Below are positions 1 through 7,077 of a stretch of DNA of 8,264 nt, one piece after another. The notes below the pieces were generated by a model. That model ran no database searches and had not been told where the DNA came from. It worked only from the letters and a program-made list of their open reading frames with translations. Origin of the DNA: Bacteroidota bacterium (GTDB lineage: Bacteria > Bacteroidota > Bacteroidia > UBA7662 > CANHCV01); NCBI GenBank assembly GCA_027488715.1, contig JAIYBD010000004.1:1-8264 (forward strand), written 5' to 3'. A program made the position numbers and the translations under genes. Within the stretch, counting starts at the first letter, position 1. Each line of letters opens with the position of its first letter.

Positions 1-539
1 GAAGCTGTTTTCCGAAAGACGTTCAAGCGTTGGCCAAAACTGCTAAAGAGAACGACTATTCTTTTCAAGTTCTTCACTCGGTGATGGAAGTAAACGAGCG
101 TCAGAAAACCATTTTGGTTGATAAAATCATTGGGAAATACGGCACCGACCTTCGCGGTAAACATTTTGCCATGTGGGGGTTGGCATTCAAACCCAACACG
201 GATGATATTCGAGAAGCTCCTGCTTTGTACATCATCGAGAAATTATTGGGCCTAGGAGCAACCATCAGTGCTTTCGACCCTGAAGCCATGGCCAATGTAA
301 AACGTTTCCATGCCTTTCCTATTGAATACGGGAACAATCCCACTGAAGTGTTGAAAGGTGCGGATGCACTGATCATCGTTACTGAATGGAACGAATTCCG
401 CACCCCGAACTTTGAAGAAGTTAAAAACGAATTGAAGGCACCCGTTATTTTTGATGGAAGAAATCTTTTCCCTGTTGCCGAAATGGAAGGAAAAGGATTC
501 TACTACAACAGCATCGGCCGCAAAACGGTTCTTGGATGA
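1..539 (+). CDS. ugd: UDP-glucose 6-dehydrogenase, C-terminal part (5' end outside window)
   Basis: This enzyme oxidises UDP-glucose to UDP-glucuronate in the cytoplasm with two NAD+ and supplies the precursor used by the decarboxylase that follows. The frame is open from base 3 and starts inside the catalytic motif SCFPKD, with the nucleophilic Cys codon at 6-8. It continues through the C-terminal UDP-binding domain, where GLAFKPNTDDIREAPA and the late DGRN motif are typical of class I UDP-glucose dehydrogenases. About 178 residues are visible. The family is usually near 440, so roughly 260 N-terminal residues, including the NAD-binding Rossmann domain, lie upstream. The TTG at 30 is only an internal Leu codon. 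The stop codon TGA at 537-539 overlaps the next ATG by 4 bp, so the two are probably co-translated. SCFPKD and the DDIREAP stretch fit UDP-glucose dehydrogenase better than the UDP-HexNAc dehydrogenase type seen later in the window. Family call is secure; partial only because of the window edge. Confidence 0.95.
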   Translation, partial: SCFPKDVQALAKTAKENDYSFQVLHSVMEVNERQKTILVDKIIGKYGTDLRGKHFAMWGLAFKPNTDDIREAPALYIIEKLLGLGATISAFDPEAMANVKRFHAFPIEYGNNPTEVLKGADALIIVTEWNEFRTPNFEEVKNELKAPVIFDGRNLFPVAEMEGKGFYYNSIGRKTVLG

Positions 540-1480
540 GAAGAGTCCTCATTACCGGAGCGGCGGGTTTTCTCGGCTCACACCTGTGCGATCGATTTAT
601 CGCTGATGGTTTCGATGTAATCGGAATGGATAACCTTTTAACGGGAAATCTCCAAAACATTGAACACCTTTTCCAACACGAGCGATTCACATTTTACCAT
701 CATGATGTTAGTAAATTTGTGTTTGTGCCCGGGGAATTGGATTTTATCCTCCACTTTGCTTCTCCCGCAAGTCCCATCGACTATCTTCAGATGCCCATTC
801 AAACCTTGAAAGTAGGTTCCTTGGGTACCCACAATCTTTTGGGACTAGCTTTAGCAAAAAAAGCTCGAATTTTGGTGGCTAGTACGTCCGAAGTGTACGG
901 AGACCCCTTGGTTCACCCCCAGAAAGAGGAATATTGGGGAAATGTAAATCCCGTTGGTCCACGAGGGGTGTACGATGAGGCAAAACGCTTCCAAGAATCC
1001 ATCACCATGGCCTATCATACTTTCCACAAATTGGAAACGCGTATTGTTCGAATTTTCAATACCTATGGCCCAAGGATGCGTTTAAACGATGGTCGGGTTT
1101 TACCCGCTTTCATCGGCCAAGCCATTCGAAAAGAACCACTTTCTGTTTTCGGAGACGGAACTCAAACACGCTCTTTTTGCTACGTTGATGATTTGGTAGA
1201 AGGGATTGTTCGATTACTAAATTCCGATTATGCGGGCCCGGTCAATATTGGAAATCCAGAAGAAATTACCATCAACCAATTTGCCCAGGAAATTCTAAAA
1301 ATTACCCATTCCGATTCTCCCATTAAATATCATCCGCTCCCCGTGGATGATCCTAAACAGAGAAAACCAGATATTTCCTTAGCCCAATCCATCTTGAATT
1401 GGGAACCCAAAGTGAACCGAGAGGAGGGATTGAGAAAAACTTTGCAGTACTTTAGTCAACAAATCGAGGATAACGCATGA
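536..1480 (+). CDS. uxs: UDP-glucuronate decarboxylase (UDP-xylose synthase)
   Basis: This predicted soluble NAD+-dependent enzyme converts UDP-glucuronate to UDP-xylose through a 4-keto intermediate. The 314-residue protein is an extended short-chain dehydrogenase. It has the GxxGxxG nucleotide-binding motif at residues 8-14 and the active-site stretch STSEVYGDP near 116-124, with Thr117 and Glu119. The catalytic Tyr146 and Lys150 lie in GPRGVYDEAKRF. FASPASPIDY (74-83) and GPRGVYDEAKR are hallmarks that separate UXS from UDP-glucose 4-epimerases and dTDP-glucose dehydratases. The length matches soluble UXS forms, with no N-terminal membrane anchor and no ArnA-type formyltransferase fusion. 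The ATG at 536 is chosen because it overlaps the ugd stop as ATGA and places the Rossmann motif right at the N-terminus. The stop overlaps the next gene by 4 bp. Following ugd directly, it would use that enzyme's product. It competes for UDP-GlcA with the 4-epimerase at the end of the operon. Confidence 0.94.
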   Translation: MRRVLITGAAGFLGSHLCDRFIADGFDVIGMDNLLTGNLQNIEHLFQHERFTFYHHDVSKFVFVPGELDFILHFASPASPIDYLQMPIQTLKVGSLGTHNLLGLALAKKARILVASTSEVYGDPLVHPQKEEYWGNVNPVGPRGVYDEAKRFQESITMAYHTFHKLETRIVRIFNTYGPRMRLNDGRVLPAFIGQAIRKEPLSVFGDGTQTRSFCYVDDLVEGIVRLLNSDYAGPVNIGNPEEITINQFAQEILKITHSDSPIKYHPLPVDDPKQRKPDISLAQSILNWEPKVNREEGLRKTLQYFSQQIEDNA

Positions 1481-2478
1481 TCAATTCATTTATCAAAAGG
1501 ATTTTGGTCACCGGAGGTTCGGGTTTCATTGGAACCCATGTTGTTGAGGAATTGGTCAAAAATTACCCGCAATATCTAGTTGTAAATGTGGATTTGTTAA
1601 CCTACGCTGGTCATGAAGAAAATAACCAAGAATGGGCGCAAGCTTCAAATTACCGATTTGAAAAAGGGGATATTCGTGATTTTTCAACCATTCAATTGCT
1701 TTTTCAACAATACGACATTACGGATGTTATCCATTTAGCAGCGGAAAGCCATGTTGACCGATCTATCGAAAATCCGTTGGATTTTGTAACTACCAACGTG
1801 ATTGGCACCGTAAATCTGCTCAATGCAGCAAAACAGGCCTGGGGTGAACACGCTAATCGATCAGAGCATGTTTTTTATCACGTAAGTACCGACGAAGTTT
1901 ATGGAGCCTTGGGAGATCAAGGGTTTTTTACCGAAGAAACACCCTACGACCCTCGCTCACCCTACAGCGCATCCAAATCATCAAGTGATCATTTCGTAAG
2001 GGCATATCATCACACCTATGGGTTACCGGTGGTCATTTCAAATTGTTCCAACAATTACGGCCCCAAACAACATCCCGAAAAATTAATCCCCGTTACCATT
2101 CAAAAAATTATTCATAACAGCCCTATTCCCGTTTACGGAAAAGGAGAAAATATTCGTGATTGGTTGTGGGTAAAGGATCATGCCAAAGCGATTGTTATGC
2201 TTTTCCATGAAGCAAATTCCGGTGAAACCTTTAATATCGGTGGAAATAACGAGTGGAAAAACATCGATTTGGTGGAATTGATTTGTTCTTTAATGGATGA
2301 AAAATTGGGACGTCCTCAAGGGTCATCCAAAGCCTTGATTCAGTTTGTTCAAGATCGTAAGGGCCACGATTTTCGTTACGCCATCGATGCTTCAAAATTG
2401 ATGAACACCGGCAAATTCACACCAACCCGCGATTTTAAATCCAAACTTTCTGAAACCATAGATTATTATTTATTATGA
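1477..2478 (+). CDS. rfbB: dTDP-glucose 4,6-dehydratase
   Basis: Predicted RmlB/RfbB, which converts dTDP-glucose to dTDP-4-keto-6-deoxyglucose, the branch point for dTDP-rhamnose and other deoxysugars. In the 333-residue protein the NAD+-binding GxxGxxG is at 13-19 and AAESHVDRSIENP (88-100) is strongly RmlB-like. The dehydratase triad Thr138-Asp139-Glu140 sits in VSTDEVYG, Tyr163 and Lys167 form YSASK, and SNNYGPKQHPEKLIP follows. The motif near the C-terminus usually written DRPGHDxRYAID is here DRKGHDFRYAID, a small variation. The length is slightly below the usual 340-360. The ATG lies in an ATGA overlap with the upstream stop. The first six residues before the Rossmann strand leave little room for another start. 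No partner gene for dTDP-glucose synthesis (rmlA), epimerisation (rmlC) or reduction (rmlD) is in the window, so the final dTDP sugar cannot be told. The alternative, a UDP-GlcNAc 4,6-dehydratase, fits the motifs poorly. Confidence 0.94.
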   Translation: MINSFIKRILVTGGSGFIGTHVVEELVKNYPQYLVVNVDLLTYAGHEENNQEWAQASNYRFEKGDIRDFSTIQLLFQQYDITDVIHLAAESHVDRSIENPLDFVTTNVIGTVNLLNAAKQAWGEHANRSEHVFYHVSTDEVYGALGDQGFFTEETPYDPRSPYSASKSSSDHFVRAYHHTYGLPVVISNCSNNYGPKQHPEKLIPVTIQKIIHNSPIPVYGKGENIRDWLWVKDHAKAIVMLFHEANSGETFNIGGNNEWKNIDLVELICSLMDEKLGRPQGSSKALIQFVQDRKGHDFRYAIDASKLMNTGKFTPTRDFKSKLSETIDYYLL

Positions 2479-3305
2479 AATCAATAGCTATCCATTGTCT
2501 TAGTTTATTCCTGTTGGTCTCAGGTCTCTCATCGTGCATTTCCAATGCGCGATTCAATTATTTATTGGATACCGAAAAAGCTCGGAAGCAAAACTTTGTT
2601 GCTCCCAAGGCAGACACCTCCCATGTTTTGCTCCAAATTCCAAGTTTCATCGAATTTCGAATTAATACGGGTGATTGGTTAATGATCAATATCAAGTCCG
2701 ATAAATATTCGTTGAATTTGGATAAAGATTTTTCCGTCAATCCAACACGTCAAATGGCCGGAAACCAGATGATGGGCGGTGGTGCTTATTTCTTGTCGTA
2801 TATGGTTGATTCCTTGGGAAACGTTAATCTTCCCATCATTGGCTCCATCAACGTTAAGGGATTAACCACCAATGCTGCTGAATTGGTCATTGAACAAGAA
2901 GTTCGCAAGTATTACAAAACATCCGACATCTTTGTGCAGGTAAAAAATGCGCAATTGTATTATTCCATCATTGGAGAAGTAACGGTTCAGGGATTTTACC
3001 AAATGCAAGCAAACAATCTTTCCGTTATTGAAGCCATCGCCCAAGCCGGTGGATTAAATCCTGTTGCCAACCGCGGGAATATTCGACTTATTCGAATGTA
3101 CAATGGTACTCCCAAGATGTATTCCATCAATTTGAACGACATTTCTTCGGTGACACGGACCGAGTTTTTTATTCAGCCCAAGGATATCATTATCGTTGAT
3201 GCCCTGCCCATCCGCCAAACCGGGCTGATTAATCCGAGTTTGAAAGAAGGGGCCTCCCTTTTCTTATACCTTACCTCTTTGCTTACCGTATTCAAAATCT
3301 TTTAA
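2475..3305 (+). CDS. wza: Polysaccharide export outer-membrane lipoprotein, Wza family
   Basis: Predicted outer-membrane export protein through which the polymer leaves the cell, working with the Wzc-like protein encoded next. The 276-residue product begins with a lipoprotein signal: Lys2, a hydrophobic core at 9-18 and the lipobox LSSC, with the acylated Cys at 21. A polysaccharide-export domain follows at about 58-155, including FRINTGDWLMINI and the DSLGNVNLPIIGSINVKGL stretch. One SLBB-type beta-grasp domain lies at about 163-215 (GEVTVQGFYQM through AIAQAGGLNPVANRG). The last 18 residues are hydrophobic and could be the membrane-crossing helix. It is shorter than E. coli Wza (about 380 residues) because it carries fewer SLBB units, which is common for Bacteroidota exporters. 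The symbol therefore marks the family, not strict orthology. The start overlaps the rfbB stop as ATGA; the stop is 5 bp before the kinase gene. Confidence 0.9.
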   Translation: MKSIAIHCLSLFLLVSGLSSCISNARFNYLLDTEKARKQNFVAPKADTSHVLLQIPSFIEFRINTGDWLMINIKSDKYSLNLDKDFSVNPTRQMAGNQMMGGGAYFLSYMVDSLGNVNLPIIGSINVKGLTTNAAELVIEQEVRKYYKTSDIFVQVKNAQLYYSIIGEVTVQGFYQMQANNLSVIEAIAQAGGLNPVANRGNIRLIRMYNGTPKMYSINLNDISSVTRTEFFIQPKDIIIVDALPIRQTGLINPSLKEGASLFLYLTSLLTVFKIF

Positions 3306-3310
3306 TAGCC

Positions 3311-5830
3311 ATGGTTCAAGATAATAGTACAACCCTAAAAGATCAAGACGAGAATTCGTTAGATTTCAAATTACTTCTCAATAAGTTGTTTGGTATGTGG
3401 CCCATCATTTTGATGAGCTTACTCTTTTCGGCTTTGGTAGGATTTGTTTTTAACCGTTACTCCATTCCATCTTATGCTATTCGCGGAACGGTGATTATTT
3501 CCGATCGCCAAGAAAATCAAAAAGGCGTGGTACTCTTGAATCTCAATGGCATGATGAATTCAGGCGAGGTGATCGAGAATGTTTTGGGCGTACTTAAATC
3601 GAGAAGTATTACCGAAAAAACCCTTGAGAAGATCGAATTTGGAACCAAATATTATACGGTTGGAAAAATTCAAAAATTCGTTGAAATTCACAGCAATAAT
3701 CCAATTAAAGTTGTTTTCGACTCCTCCCACGTCCAAGAATTGAACGGCTCCTATTTGGTCAATGTTGTTGACCAAAGTACGTTTACGTTGGATTGTGTAA
3801 ATCGAGGCAAACTCTTCAATCCTGCCAAGCAAACCGAGGAGAAGGATAAATCCTTGAAATTTAAGTTTGCCAATGGTAAAAAATATCGTTTTGGTGAAGT
3901 TATTGAAACACCAACCTTTAAATTTATTGTACATAAATCGCTTAATCCATCAGGAATTCTTCCCAAAGAGGTATATTTTACAACGTTTTCCTACCAACAA
4001 CTCGTACAACAATACATCGGGAAGATTGATTTCAATAGGCCAAATCGAAATGCGAATATCATCGAAGCTTCGATGAAATCCCCAATTCCAGAGAAAGACA
4101 TCATTTTCCTTGAAACCCTACTTCTTACGTTCCAAGACATGAAGTTAGATGAACAAAGAGAAAGTGCTATCAATACCATTCGATTTATCGACGAGCAATT
4201 GGAGATCATTTCTGATTCTTTGGGAAAAGTTGAAGGAGGCATCGAAAATTTCCAATCTCAAAGTATCTTCTCTTCAACGGCCAATGGTGAAACATTCATC
4301 ATGCAACGCCTTGCATCACTTAACGATGAAAAGTCGAAAGAATTACTGAAAATCCGATACCTCAATTACCTGAAGAATTATCTGAAAAACAAATCCAATT
4401 TCACCGATGTTGTTTCCCCATCTTCGGTAGGAATTGAAGATCAAGTTGTTTTGGATCTTTTGGGCAAGTTGATTTCAAATTCTTCAGAATTTCAATTGGT
4501 TAAGGAAAGCTTTTCACCAAAAACAGCCATTTATCAAGAAAAGTATCAGATTATTCAAACCAATCGAAACGCTTTGCTTGAAGCCATTACCGATTATTCC
4601 CAAAAGTTAAATAACAACCTCAATGAGCTCTCGAATAGCATTTCAAAGCTTGAAGTTCAGGTACGATCCATCCCCAATCAAAATCGTAAACTTTCCGATT
4701 TAACTCGTCGTTTTGGAGTACAGGAAAACATGTATAAGTTCCTACTTGAAAAACGAATTGAGTATGGAATTACCAAGTTTTCGGCCATTTCTCCATTCCA
4801 AATTCTCGATAAACCCAGAATTGGTGAAGTATTATCGCCAAGAAAAGCATTCAACTATTCTATCTGTTTGATTATTGGGCTCTTATTACCCATCATTTTG
4901 TTATTGATTCTTGATTTCTTGAACAATAAACTCAACTCTGTGGACGATTTAAATCGAGCCACCTACATGAAAAATATTGGTGTAATTTCTCACAACAATA
5001 AAAATCACCCACTTGTAGTACAGAATTTCCCAAAATCGATGATCTCTGAAACCTTCAGGTCGCTGAGAACCAACATTAACTACTTTGTTGGGAAGGAACA
5101 ATTCAGAATTCTTATTACTTCCAGTATTTCAGGTGAAGGAAAAACGTTTTGTGCCGTTAACCTCGCTGCAGTTTTTGCCATCGCTGGGAAAAAAGTTGTG
5201 CTTCTTGGATTCGACTTACGTAAACCTAGAATTAACAACGATTTCGAAATGATCAACGACATTGGTTTGACCAATCACTTGATTAAAGACACCCCCATCG
5301 AAAAGATCATCAAGAAAACAGAAATCAATAACCTCGACGTTATTTTATCCGGTCCAGTTCCTCCTAATCCTTCAGAGTTGATTATTTCTCCCAAAGTGAC
5401 CACGTTGATTGAAACGCTTGAGAAAACCTACGATATTATTGTTATTGATACCCCTCCAGCTGGATTGATTACCGATGCCTTGGATTTAACCAAATTTGCC
5501 GATATCAATTTGTATCTCGTTCGTCAATCACTTACCGAACGTCAAAATTTGATGTTCATCAATAGCCAAATTGAGAAAGGAAATATTTCAAAAATCTTCA
5601 CCATCTTCAACGATTTTGACATGCGTAGAACCAACAGCTATGGTTATGGCTACGGTTATGGCTATGGTTACGGCTATGGTTACGGCTACGGTTACGGCTA
5701 TGGTTACGGCTATGGTTACGGCTATGGTGGTTATGGCTATGGTTATTACGAAGAAGATTATCAGAAGCCCAAAACATTTAAGGACAAATTTTTGAGCATA
5801 TTTAATTTAAAGAATAGCAACGATGAATAA
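3311..5830 (+). CDS. wzc: Wzc-like polysaccharide copolymerase with BY-kinase domain and Tyr-Gly tail
   Basis: Predicted inner-membrane protein that sets polymer chain length and couples export to tyrosine autophosphorylation. In the 839-residue protein, TM1 is at about 28-48. A long periplasmic Wzz-type region follows, with helical, probably coiled-coil stretches around 280-480 and the segment RRFGVQENMYKFLLEKRIE. TM2 is at about 514-536. The cytoplasmic kinase then shows ETFRSLRTN (580-588), Walker A GEGKT (608-612), Walker A' VVLLGFDLRKP (629-639), PPNPSEL (684-690) and Walker B IIVIDTPP (709-716). The first Asp of the usual Walker A' DxDxR is Gly633, while Asp635 and Arg637 are kept. Residues 777-817 hold 20 tyrosines, mostly as Tyr-Gly repeats, where BY-kinases carry their phosphorylated tyrosine cluster. 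A lysine- and phenylalanine-rich end (818-839) follows. The start is 5 bp after the exporter stop, with no Shine-Dalgarno sequence; the stop lies 8 bp inside the next gene. No cognate phosphatase gene is in the window. Periplasmic Wzz-domain limits are approximate. Confidence 0.93.
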   Translation: MVQDNSTTLKDQDENSLDFKLLLNKLFGMWPIILMSLLFSALVGFVFNRYSIPSYAIRGTVIISDRQENQKGVVLLNLNGMMNSGEVIENVLGVLKSRSITEKTLEKIEFGTKYYTVGKIQKFVEIHSNNPIKVVFDSSHVQELNGSYLVNVVDQSTFTLDCVNRGKLFNPAKQTEEKDKSLKFKFANGKKYRFGEVIETPTFKFIVHKSLNPSGILPKEVYFTTFSYQQLVQQYIGKIDFNRPNRNANIIEASMKSPIPEKDIIFLETLLLTFQDMKLDEQRESAINTIRFIDEQLEIISDSLGKVEGGIENFQSQSIFSSTANGETFIMQRLASLNDEKSKELLKIRYLNYLKNYLKNKSNFTDVVSPSSVGIEDQVVLDLLGKLISNSSEFQLVKESFSPKTAIYQEKYQIIQTNRNALLEAITDYSQKLNNNLNELSNSISKLEVQVRSIPNQNRKLSDLTRRFGVQENMYKFLLEKRIEYGITKFSAISPFQILDKPRIGEVLSPRKAFNYSICLIIGLLLPIILLLILDFLNNKLNSVDDLNRATYMKNIGVISHNNKNHPLVVQNFPKSMISETFRSLRTNINYFVGKEQFRILITSSISGEGKTFCAVNLAAVFAIAGKKVVLLGFDLRKPRINNDFEMINDIGLTNHLIKDTPIEKIIKKTEINNLDVILSGPVPPNPSELIISPKVTTLIETLEKTYDIIVIDTPPAGLITDALDLTKFADINLYLVRQSLTERQNLMFINSQIEKGNISKIFTIFNDFDMRRTNSYGYGYGYGYGYGYGYGYGYGYGYGYGYGYGGYGYGYYEEDYQKPKTFKDKFLSIFNLKNSNDE
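5639..5743 (+). repeat. In-frame tandem repeat encoding the Tyr-Gly tail
   Basis: Seventeen TAY-GGY hexamers lie in frame at the 3' end of the kinase gene: fifteen in a row (5639-5728), one extra GGT (5729-5731), then two more (5732-5743). Tyrosine codons vary between TAT and TAC, but the glycine codons of the hexamers alternate GGT, GGC without exception, so the true unit is 12 bp, TAYGGTTAYGGC. Within 5663-5722 there are five adjacent 12-bp units, four of them identical (TATGGTTACGGC) and one differing by a single C for T. Gain or loss of 6 or 12 bp would change the number of tyrosines without breaking the frame. This is coding DNA, not a CRISPR or an intergenic array. Confidence 0.95.
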
Positions 5831-7076
5831 TAATATTGCCGTTATCGGCTTGGGGTACGTCGGTTTACCTTTGGCTGTAGAATTTGGGAAGAAATTAAAC
5901 ACCATTGGCTTCGATATTAACCTCGATCGTATTCATGAACTTAAAAATGGATACGATCGCACCTTAGAAGTGGATGAGGCCAATTTAAAGTCATCTACAC
6001 AATTATCGTTCACCAATGATTTGGAGCAGCTTAAACAAGCTAATTTCTTTATCATTACGGTTCCCACACCCATTGATAAAAACCGTCGACCAGATTTAAC
6101 ACCTTTGAAAAAGGCCTCCGAAACGGTAGGTAAGGTTTTGAAAAAAGGTGATATCGTGGTTTATGAATCAACCGTTTATCCTGGATGTACCGAAGAAGAT
6201 TGTGTTCCCATTTTGGAGCGTGTAAGTGGTTTGAAATTTAACATTGACTTTTTTTGCGGTTATTCCCCCGAGAGAATTAATCCAGGTGATAAGGTACACA
6301 CCGTAACTAAAATTCTCAAAATTACTTCGGGTTCAACACCGGAAACGGCTGAAACCGTGAATCAAGTTTACCTTTCCATCATTGAAGCCGGAACCTATAA
6401 GGCGCCTTCCATCAAAGTTGCGGAAGCTGCAAAGGTGATTGAAAATTGTCAACGCGACATCAATATCGCGTTCGTTAATGAACTATCCCTCATCTTTGAA
6501 CGAATGAATATCGATACCATTCAAGTTCTAGAAGCCGCTGGCACCAAATGGAATTTTTTACCTTTTCGCCCAGGGTTGGTTGGCGGACATTGCATTGGAG
6601 TAGATCCTTACTATCTTACCTATAAGGCAGAAGAATTGGGATACCATCCAGAAGTGATTTTATCCGGTCGAAGAATCAACGACAATATGGGGGCTTGGGT
6701 CGCCAATAAAGTGGTTAAGTTACTCATTCATAAAGGCCATACCGTAAACAAAAGTAACGTTTTGATGCTCGGAATGACATTTAAAGAAAATTGTCCCGAC
6801 ATCAGAAATTCCAAAGTTATCGACATCATTCACGAATTGAAAGAATTTGGAACCAACGTAGAAATTTACGATCCTTGGGCTGATAATGAAGAGGTAAAGC
6901 ACGAATATGGGGTAGAGCTGATCAAAAATATCGATAAAAAATACGATGCTGTGGTTTTAGCCGTAGCTCACGATGAATTCGAAACCTTCGATCTCTCCAA
7001 AATTTCTCATGATACTACCGTGATTTTTGACGTGAAAGCAAAACTTTCAAAAGAAATTATCGACGCTCGATTGTGA
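5823..7076 (+). CDS. tviB: UDP-N-acetylglucosamine 6-dehydrogenase (TviB/WbpO-type nucleotide sugar dehydrogenase)
   Basis: Predicted cytoplasmic enzyme that oxidises C6 of a UDP-N-acetylhexosamine with two NAD+, giving UDP-GlcNAcA (or UDP-GalNAcA). The 417-residue protein, a normal family length, has the NAD-binding GLGYVG at 9-14, TVPTP at 79-83, YESTVYPGCTEE (114-125) and GYSPERINPGD (146-156). The dimer/active-site helix AEAAKVIENCQRDINIAF (200-217) carries Lys204 and Asn208. The catalytic Cys257 lies in GLVGGHCIGVDPYYL, and the C-terminal UDP-binding domain has GMTFKENCPDIRNSK (317-331). RRINDNM and the GGHCIGVDPYYL form place it with TviB/WbpO/WbpA dehydrogenases rather than UDP-glucose dehydrogenase, which has the FPKD type seen at the window start. 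The exact epimer of the substrate cannot be decided by eye. The ATG lies 8 bp inside the kinase gene and gives the Rossmann strand directly at the N-terminus. The stop is 1 bp before the next ATG. The following gene does not look like TviC, the usual partner in Vi antigen synthesis. Confidence 0.9.
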   Translation: MNNNIAVIGLGYVGLPLAVEFGKKLNTIGFDINLDRIHELKNGYDRTLEVDEANLKSSTQLSFTNDLEQLKQANFFIITVPTPIDKNRRPDLTPLKKASETVGKVLKKGDIVVYESTVYPGCTEEDCVPILERVSGLKFNIDFFCGYSPERINPGDKVHTVTKILKITSGSTPETAETVNQVYLSIIEAGTYKAPSIKVAEAAKVIENCQRDINIAFVNELSLIFERMNIDTIQVLEAAGTKWNFLPFRPGLVGGHCIGVDPYYLTYKAEELGYHPEVILSGRRINDNMGAWVANKVVKLLIHKGHTVNKSNVLMLGMTFKENCPDIRNSKVIDIIHELKEFGTNVEIYDPWADNEEVKHEYGVELIKNIDKKYDAVVLAVAHDEFETFDLSKISHDTTVIFDVKAKLSKEIIDARL

Positions 7077-7077
7077 T

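Noticed and set aside
30..539. TTG at base 30 as the start of a short separate gene
   Set aside because: The frame is open to the window edge, and the codons before it spell the dehydrogenase catalytic motif SCFPKD, so the TTG is an internal Leu codon.
3560..3934. 124-codon open frame on the - strand inside the kinase gene
   Set aside because: It lies wholly opposite a strongly supported gene and shows no recognisable domain. The same holds for the other reverse frames in the window, such as 101-403, 3991-4242 and 7882-8157.
5639..5743. CRISPR-like or satellite array
   Set aside because: The units are 6-12 bp without spacers, in frame, and encode a compositionally consistent protein tail.
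5639..5743. Phase-variable frameshift switch
   Set aside because: Repeat units are multiples of 3 bp, so normal slippage would not alter the reading frame; only length variation is likely.
5571..5795. Open frame rich in Met-Val-Thr-Ala repeats overlapping the kinase tail
   Set aside because: It is the hexamer repeat read one base out of frame; the kinase frame has clear domains, while this one has none outside the repeat.
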